DNA of 64,000 nt from Streptomyces justiciae. Its GTDB lineage: Bacteria; Actinomycetota; Actinomycetes; Streptomycetales; Streptomycetaceae. Position numbers and translations under genes: made by a program. The stretch lies in assembly GCF_015163075.1 (NCBI RefSeq), contig NZ_JADDXU010000024.1:1-64000 (forward strand), in the 5' to 3' direction. Under the pieces are notes generated by a model. It saw only the letters and a program-made list of their open reading frames with translations. It did not search any database and was not told the origin of the DNA. The stretch's first letter is position 1; each line of letters starts with the position of its first letter. Of this stretch, positions 59,630 through 64,000 are shown one piece after another.

Positions 59630-59923
59630 TCAAGCCCTCACGATCCGGAGTACCGACGCGATCAGCAGGACGGGCGAGAGCCCCGCCCCGATGATGATCA
59701 GCGGCATGGCCACCCACAGGAGTGGGTGATCACCGGCCTCGTAGGGCATGTCCTCTTGCACGATCATGAACCACACCAGGTTCAGGGCCGTGCCCGCCAT
59801 CAAGGTGATCCAGTACAGGCCGATCCCGGCCGACCACAGCCGGACCCTGACGGACGGCACGGTCATCAGCCGCTTGCGGTAGATGTGGAGCCAGGCCATC
59901 GCGCCGAAGAGCAGGAGCGTCAC
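59630..59923 (-). CDS. Small polytopic membrane protein
   Basis: About 97 residues from a GTG at 59923 (or 89 from an ATG at 59899). Three membrane segments: VTLLLFGAMAWLHIY, LWSAGIGLYWITLMAGTALNLVWFMIV and LLWVAMPLIIIGAGLSPVLLIASVL. A hairpin at 59956 ends the gene upstream, so this one must have its own promoter close to its start. No family recognised. No good ribosome site was seen, so the start is unsure. Confidence 0.6.
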   Translation of the reverse strand: MTLLLFGAMAWLHIYRKRLMTVPSVRVRLWSAGIGLYWITLMAGTALNLVWFMIVQEDMPYEAGDHPLLWVAMPLIIIGAGLSPVLLIASVLRIVRA

Positions 59924-59955
59924 GGGGAAGCGCGACCAGGGACGGCTGAAAGCAC

Positions 59956-59981
59956 AGCACCCGCCCGGGCGGGCGGGTGCT
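59956..59981 (-). terminator. Hairpin downstream of the gene at 59997-60335
   Basis: 10-bp arms (59956-59965 and 59972-59981) with a 6-nt loop, 15 bp after the stop codon of the minus-strand gene, and followed by a short T run in the reading direction. Confidence 0.7.
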
Positions 59982-59996
59982 GGACGGCGGGCGAAG

Positions 59997-60335
59997 TCAG
60001 TCAAGTCCGCGACGGTGAGCTTCCCGACGGATCCACGCCGCCTGGCGGCCCGCCTGCTCTGCCCGGTCACGTGCCTCTCCGGACAGATGATCGGGAATCG
60101 GCCTGGGCTCGCCGTTCGGCTCAAGCAGCAGGTGCGCTTTGTGAGGCAGAGGCAGCAAGTCCGCGCTGGCGTAGCAGTCCGTCCAGCCGATGTTGTGGCC
60201 TGACGGTGGGCACACCGAGTCTGCATGAGCGGTGGCCAGCAGGTGGTGAGCGGCCTCGCTGCCAAGTTCCGTCTCATGCGGTTCTGGCAGAAGGCGAGCG
60301 ATGAACTTTGCGGCGTTGACGCGGCCTATAGACAC
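59997..60335 (-). CDS. Hypothetical protein
   Basis: A 112-residue protein starting VSIGRVNAAKFIARLLPEPH, with HLLATAHADSVCPPSGHNIGWTDCYASADLLPLPHKAHLLLEPNGEPRPIPDHLSGEARDRAEQAG. GTG at 60335 has AGGAG six bases upstream. Four His and two Cys in the middle could bind metal. I recognise no family. A terminator follows. Confidence 0.7.
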   Translation of the reverse strand: MSIGRVNAAKFIARLLPEPHETELGSEAAHHLLATAHADSVCPPSGHNIGWTDCYASADLLPLPHKAHLLLEPNGEPRPIPDHLSGEARDRAEQAGRQAAWIRREAHRRGLD

Positions 60336-60696
60336 GAGTTCTCCTGAACCGTCCAGCGGTCGCACCCCGACCGCGTAGGCCCCGCGCCTACCGATCAAGC
60401 TAACACTTCGGGGCCATCCACGGCGACGGGAATCGGCAGCCTCGTGTAGCTGCGTACGCTGACCGGTGTGACGGTCGAACCGCAGTGCTTGGCCGATGAA
60501 TTGACCGCAGACGGGTTGGTGACAGAGCCTCAAGTGAGCCGTGCTGACGGCGGCTCCGATCAGCCAAGCGTGTGACTCACTCGACAGGGGCAGTCGGCGT
60601 AGGGGCGGGTACGCTGATCCGGCGTACGAGTTGTGCGCGCAACAGCGAAGGGCCCGCCTCGGTCGCACCCGTGGTCAGGCCCCCGCCGTGCAGTTA

Positions 60697-60731
60697 GTGA
60701 GCCCGGCCGCCTACATTCCGGCCGGGCTCAC
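60697..60731 (-). terminator. Hairpin downstream of the small gene at 60776-60895
   Basis: 13-bp perfect arms (60697-60709 and 60719-60731) with a 9-nt loop, 44 bp past the stop of the minus-strand small membrane protein gene. Confidence 0.7.
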
Positions 60732-60775
60732 TGCGTGAGTCACCAACCGTACGTCCGGTTCCACGTGTGGGCGCC

Positions 60776-60895
60776 CTAGCGGGCGAACTGCCCCACACTT
60801 GTGGCGATCGCCACAAGAAGGCCGCCGGCTGCCAGCCAGACTTGCCACTTATCCGGGCTGGTCCACTTCTTGCCGGGCTTCTCGTTTCGATTCAC
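60776..60895 (-). CDS. Small single-TM membrane protein
   Basis: A 39-residue protein: VNRNEKPGKKWTSPDKWQVW, then LAAGGLLVAIATSVGQFAR. One membrane segment with a positively charged N-terminus. GTG at 60895 has GGAGG eight bases upstream, among the best ribosome sites in the window. Too short for standard gene callers. Similar to the small one-TM gene at 63137, though sequences differ. Confidence 0.7.
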   Translation of the reverse strand: MNRNEKPGKKWTSPDKWQVWLAAGGLLVAIATSVGQFAR

Positions 60896-61929
60896 CTATG
60901 CCACCTCCGTTCCTTCAGCGACCCCGTACTTCGGGATCGAGACCGCCGAACTCAGCAAAGAGATCGACGAGTTGGAGGAGAAGGAACGGGCGAAGCGAGA
61001 TTCACCTTACGAGGAGGGGAAGGCCTGCGCGACCATCAGAAGACGTCCGTAACACAGCGTGATCTACGCGCCACTTGAGGCCCCGGCGCTGGACATAATC
61101 GGGCGTGGCCAGGCGGGTTGAGCGGTGTGTCTGTTACGCAGCGTCATCCTCCCTGAATGGCGTATATACCAAAAGGTCCACTAGTGCACGAGTGTCCCCA
61201 AGGCCGATTGGTCCGATATGCCTGTTATATCGACAGGGTCGAGAGCAAACTCACATGGAAGTGACGCCGATCACCTCGTCGCACGATGAGATGTGCCGAT
61301 TAAACACAGCAACGTTGCTGGCTTCGGTGATCTCACCTGTGCACACTGTCGCGACGACGCCACCAATGACGACGGCGTCGAACTAGGCCTGACTACCCGC
61401 GCCGCCTGGACGTCGTAGGGCAGCTGAGGCACGCACGCCCGGACATCACCGTCCACGACTCCCTGCAGGCCACAGTGCACGCCGCAGCCGAGCTCCTTCC
61501 CATTCCCCCCGTTCCCCAGTCCTGACACCGACGGCGGCAGGAGCCGGTGAAAGCCTCGGCTCGCCGCGCACAGCCAAGGCTGTGGTGCCACACTGGCTGC
61601 GTGCCCGTCAGGCTCCCCCGTCTTGGCGGGCACAGCCGCGCTCCGGCCGGGCGGGCTGGGTGCTCAGTTGCCTTCAGCGAGCTGGGGCGGAACTGCGGGC
61701 CACCGGCGGGTAGTGAGCCCAGCCCGAGGAGTTCGCCGGCGACGTCCCTCCGCACAGTGCGAGTCGACAGCGGGTGGCTTCCTCGATGGTTGGCAGAGGC
61801 CAAGATCTTTTCCCCAAGTAGGGCCAGGACACGGTGCGGCCGTTCGAAGTCGGCGTCCGGCCTCTGGTTTGGCCCGGGGCACGGCGGGAGACTGGGGAAT
61901 TCGGTGTCGCTTGATCGGGGGATCAATCC
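60896..61929. other. Low-coding region with gene fragments
   Basis: About 1 kb without an intact gene. On the plus strand 60930-61052 reads TPYFGIETAELSKEIDELEE, KERAKRDSPYEEGK, a charged helical piece that looks real but lacks a start. At 61390-61524 (+) YPRRLDVVGQLRHARPDITV ends with ELLPIPPVPQS, the tail of an unidentified protein. 61130-61390 has notably lower GC than the rest. The rest (61525-61929) shows no coherent gene on either strand. Confidence 0.45.
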
Positions 61930-62451
61930 ATGGACATGGCCAGTCAGATTCTCCCGCTCGCCGGTGTCGTTGTCGGTGCTGCCATGTCATTTCTGGTGAC
62001 GAGCCTGAATGAGCGGGCCAAGTGGCGGCGCGAGCAATCCGTGCGGTGGGACGGACAACGTCTGACGGCTTATGCCGAATACGCGCATGCCGTCAAGGAT
62101 CTCGCCTACCAGTACAGGCGGATCGCGGTTGCCCGGGGGCTGACTGACGGTCCTCACCCGCTGGAGCCCACTGCCGTGGTGCTTGACCGACTGGGGGACG
62201 CGGAAGTCCACCGCACTGCCCTGTCCGAAACACTGCTCCTCCTGGCAGACAGGAACACCATCGCCGCGATGAAACGGATGAACCAGGGTTTGTGGCTACT
62301 GGAGGCACTGGCCCGGGCGACTCCCGGCCAGGACCACAGTGGCAGCTGGGACCAGGCCTATGTGGACTATCGCGCCGCGCGACAGGAGTACATCGAGCAG
62401 GCACGCCGGAACCTCGGCGTGATGGGATCCGTGCAGCCCCTGCCGGGGTGA
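61930..62451 (+). CDS. Hypothetical protein with N-terminal membrane anchor
   Basis: A 173-residue protein with one N-terminal hydrophobic segment (ILPLAGVVVGAAMSFLVTSL), then a helical cytosolic part starting NERAKWRREQSVRWDGQRLTAYAEYAHAVKDLAYQYRRIA. Streptomyces proteins of this type are common, with no known function. ATG at 61930 follows GGGGGATCAATCC; a second ATG two codons later is possible. Confidence 0.75.
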   Translation: MDMASQILPLAGVVVGAAMSFLVTSLNERAKWRREQSVRWDGQRLTAYAEYAHAVKDLAYQYRRIAVARGLTDGPHPLEPTAVVLDRLGDAEVHRTALSETLLLLADRNTIAAMKRMNQGLWLLEALARATPGQDHSGSWDQAYVDYRAARQEYIEQARRNLGVMGSVQPLPG

Positions 62452-62613
62452 CCTGATGGGTCTATCGCCCGTCAAGAATGTGCTGGAACCGTCCAGCATG
62501 TCCCGACGCCAAAGTGTCCAGGATGTCACCGGACCTCACACCGACAGTGCATGATGACGCCAGCCTTGCGGCAGCTGCGTCTCGCGGCGCCGCGTCCGGG
62601 TGGCACGTTGGCG

Positions 62614-63040
62614 TCACGCCGTTCCGAACAGGGGCACGTCGCCTGGCTCCATGTCGGTGCTGATACGGGTAGCCCGTACCGGATGGCGCCACCGTCCCGC
62701 CTGGTCTCTGGCGACGTCCACGGCGACCTCCGCCACGACGTCCGGCACGACCAGGCGCACCGACAGGTGCTCCCGCGATCCCCATCCCACGCTGAAGGTG
62801 CGCCCCGTCCAGGGGTGGCCGGCGTCTGCGGTGCGCAGCTGGTCGGCGAGGCCATGCCGTACGGCTGCGTTCAAGGTGGTGGTGCGGCCGGTGTACCGGA
62901 AAGCGCCCCTCGTCGTCGTAGCGGCCCAGCAACGCGGTCGTAGGGGCGTGCAGGCTGCCGGTGACCGCGCCGACGATCGACTCTCGTTCCCCAAGCGCTT
63001 CGCAACCATGAGCGCCCTCCGTTATGACGTCTATCAGTCG
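62614..63040 (-). pseudogene. C-terminal half of an ATP-dependent DNA ligase, frameshifted
   Basis: Two frames carry a ligase OB-fold tail: TGSLHAPTTALLGRYDDEGRF in one, then, after an extra T near 62900, YTGRTTTLNAAVRHGLADQL and AGHPWTGRTFSVGWGSREHLSVRLVVPDVVAEVAVDVARDQAGRWRHPVRATRISTDM ending at 62614. The whole adenylation domain is missing. HPW, GWGSRE, VEV and RWRHPVR blocks are typical of the LigC/LigD-type ligases in actinobacteria. It is a dead copy. Confidence 0.8.
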
Positions 63041-63098
63041 ACGGATCAAGGTCTGACGCGTGCTGGTCTCTGCTGTGTGATTCTCACATTCGAACCGA

Positions 63099-63130
63099 CG
63101 GCCGTCTGACGTCGGAACGTCAGACGGCCG
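63099..63130 (-). terminator. Hairpin downstream of the small gene at 63137-63271
   Basis: 14-bp perfect arms (63099-63112 and 63117-63130) with a 4-nt loop, a few bases after the stop of the minus-strand small gene. Confidence 0.75.
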
Positions 63131-63136
63131 GATCAG

Positions 63137-63271
63137 TCAGCTCTCCTCGTCAGCCTCCTCGGACGCCTGGGCACCCCTATGGTGCCGGCGGTCACGAAGG
63201 AAGCGGAAGATTTCGGCCCCGAGGGCGCAGGCTGCTGCGGCTGCCCCAAGAGCCGCGCTGAGTACGTTCAC
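63137..63271 (-). CDS. Small single-TM protein
   Basis: A 44-residue protein, VNVLSAALGAAAAACALGAE then IFRFLRDRRHHRGAQASEEA and DEES. One hydrophobic segment, a basic turn and an acidic tail. GTG at 63271 with GGAGGAGGG eight bases upstream. A terminator follows at once. Function unknown; it sits 180 bp after the TRADD-N-associated-like gene, so both may be part of one accessory locus. Confidence 0.65.
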   Translation of the reverse strand: MNVLSAALGAAAAACALGAEIFRFLRDRRHHRGAQASEEADEES

Positions 63272-63450
63272 TACTGGGTCCCTCCTCCGGGACCCTGGCC
63301 ATGCCGCCATCAGGAGGACATGTCTAAGGCCCCGGCATGTATGCACATACCTGGTCTTAGCCACGTCCTGTCCGAGGTGGTTAGAGGGGAGGTTAATGTC
63401 CGGACCCCGCCGCTACAAGGCCGCCCAGTAGCGCCAACCTCCTGGCCTGG

Positions 63451-64000
63451 TCAGGGACTTGCGGGATCAGACTGCTGATGTGGCACCGCGCTGTTGGCGC
63501 TAGGCCCCGGACGGGGCACGGCCGACTGCAAGACGCTGGTCACCTCAGGGAGCTGCGCGGCGGAGAACTTCAAGATCAGGGCTGCCTGGAGCTGGGCCTT
63601 GAGTGCCGGATCGTCAACGTTCTCTAGAAGCCGAATCGCCTGACCTGCGTCACGCTCCACCTTCATGTCCTGTCGGAGCGACTGGGTTTGTGCCTCCATG
63701 TGCTTCAGCGCCAGGTCCGCCCGCCTGTGGAACAAGGTGCCGATGACCGTCATCACGAGACCCGCCACGCTCGCCGTGACGGAGGCGTACTGATCTCCTG
63801 TGCTCTCGGCCCTGAGAATCGCCATGCCGACGCCGGAGATCAGGACAAGACCGCCCAGGATCGAGCAGGTCAGGCTGACACCGAAGCTCCGGCGGGCCTG
63901 GGTGAGTCCGTAGGCGTAGTACTCGATGAGGAGCTTGGCGAAGTGCGTCTCGGCCTGCTCTTCCACGTTGGCACGGGAACCGACGTCTGAGTCTTCCTGC
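63451..64000 (-). CDS. Two-TM protein resembling TRADD-N-associated membrane domain (5-prime end outside)
   Basis: At least 182 residues; the frame is open to the window end (QEDSDVGSRAN before a GTG at 63966), so the start may lie beyond. It reads HFAKLLIEYYAYGLTQARRSFGVSLTCSILGGLVLISGVGMAI, a membrane segment, then YASVTASVAGLVMTVIGTLFHRRADLALKHMEAQTQSLRQDM. That two-TM layout with a Phe-Gly-rich first segment and HRRADLALKHM helix resembles the TRADD-N-associated 2-TM domain of bacterial conflict proteins. The C-terminal 70 residues are helical and end in a Pro/Ser tail. Its function is inferred only by this resemblance. Confidence 0.7.
   Translation of the reverse strand, partial: QEDSDVGSRANVEEQAETHFAKLLIEYYAYGLTQARRSFGVSLTCSILGGLVLISGVGMAILRAESTGDQYASVTASVAGLVMTVIGTLFHRRADLALKHMEAQTQSLRQDMKVERDAGQAIRLLENVDDPALKAQLQAALILKFSAAQLPEVTSVLQSAVPRPGPSANSAVPHQQSDPASP

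Noticed and set aside
60468..60575. A 35-codon plus-strand frame starting VTVEPQCLADELTADGLVTE
   Set aside because: It has no ribosome site and no recognisable family; too short to support.

Overview
The window looks like a Streptomyces (or close relative) chromosome arm or large plasmid. GC is very high throughout, third codon positions are almost all G/C, GTG starts with GGAGG-type ribosome sites are common, and the families are typical of the genus (MmyB-type and HxlR regulators, DUF2637 proteins, YD-repeat toxins). No rRNA, tRNA or CRISPR array was found.

1-14081: a flavin- and nicotinamide-dependent redox and stress region. It holds a glycerol facilitator, a WrbA quinone reductase, a YceI protein, a type II NADH dehydrogenase, an Asp-nucleophile alpha/beta hydrolase, two related short-chain dehydrogenases, an AzoR-like azoreductase, an FAD-linked oxidoreductase coupled to a luciferase-like monooxygenase, and a 6-phosphogluconate-dehydrogenase-fold oxidoreductase. 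Three regulators (AraC, HxlR, XRE/MmyB) lie among them. A perfect inverted repeat in the divergent promoter region near 9518 resembles a quinone/redox-type operator.

14485-37305: a conjugative element. About 19 kb of minus-strand genes with 4-nt stop/start overlaps encode a Gram-positive type IV secretion apparatus: VirB8-like, small membrane protein, PrgI-like, VirB4, small membrane protein, VirB6-like, a muralytic enzyme and a VirD4-type coupling ATPase, followed by a lipoprotein, a membrane-anchored SARP-like protein and a DUF2637 protein. One operon gene is frameshifted and next to an opposite-strand acetyltransferase gene. Upstream lies a 715-bp non-coding region with a 43-bp perfect inverted repeat, nested palindromes and a dense run of TGCGCA. 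It is followed by a divergent gene for a protein with two tandem winged-helix domains. No integrase or relaxase is visible.

37306-48215: a mosaic of insertion-sequence remnants, broken genes and unrecognised genes. The notable pair is a 709-residue protein with a DEDD-exonuclease-like core and Cys clusters, convergent with a 1062-residue protein with a CoiA-like N-terminus. An HNH nuclease relic and an orphan immunity-like gene follow.

48212-59592: a polymorphic-toxin locus. A secreted 2916-residue YD-repeat (Rhs) protein carries two golvesin-like inserts and a C-terminal HNH/non-specific nuclease toxin, followed by a SMI1/KNR4-type immunity gene and a strong terminator, then a lipoprotein gene.

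59600-64000: small membrane proteins, a degraded ATP-dependent DNA ligase and, running off the end, a two-TM protein resembling the TRADD-N-associated membrane domain found in bacterial conflict systems.
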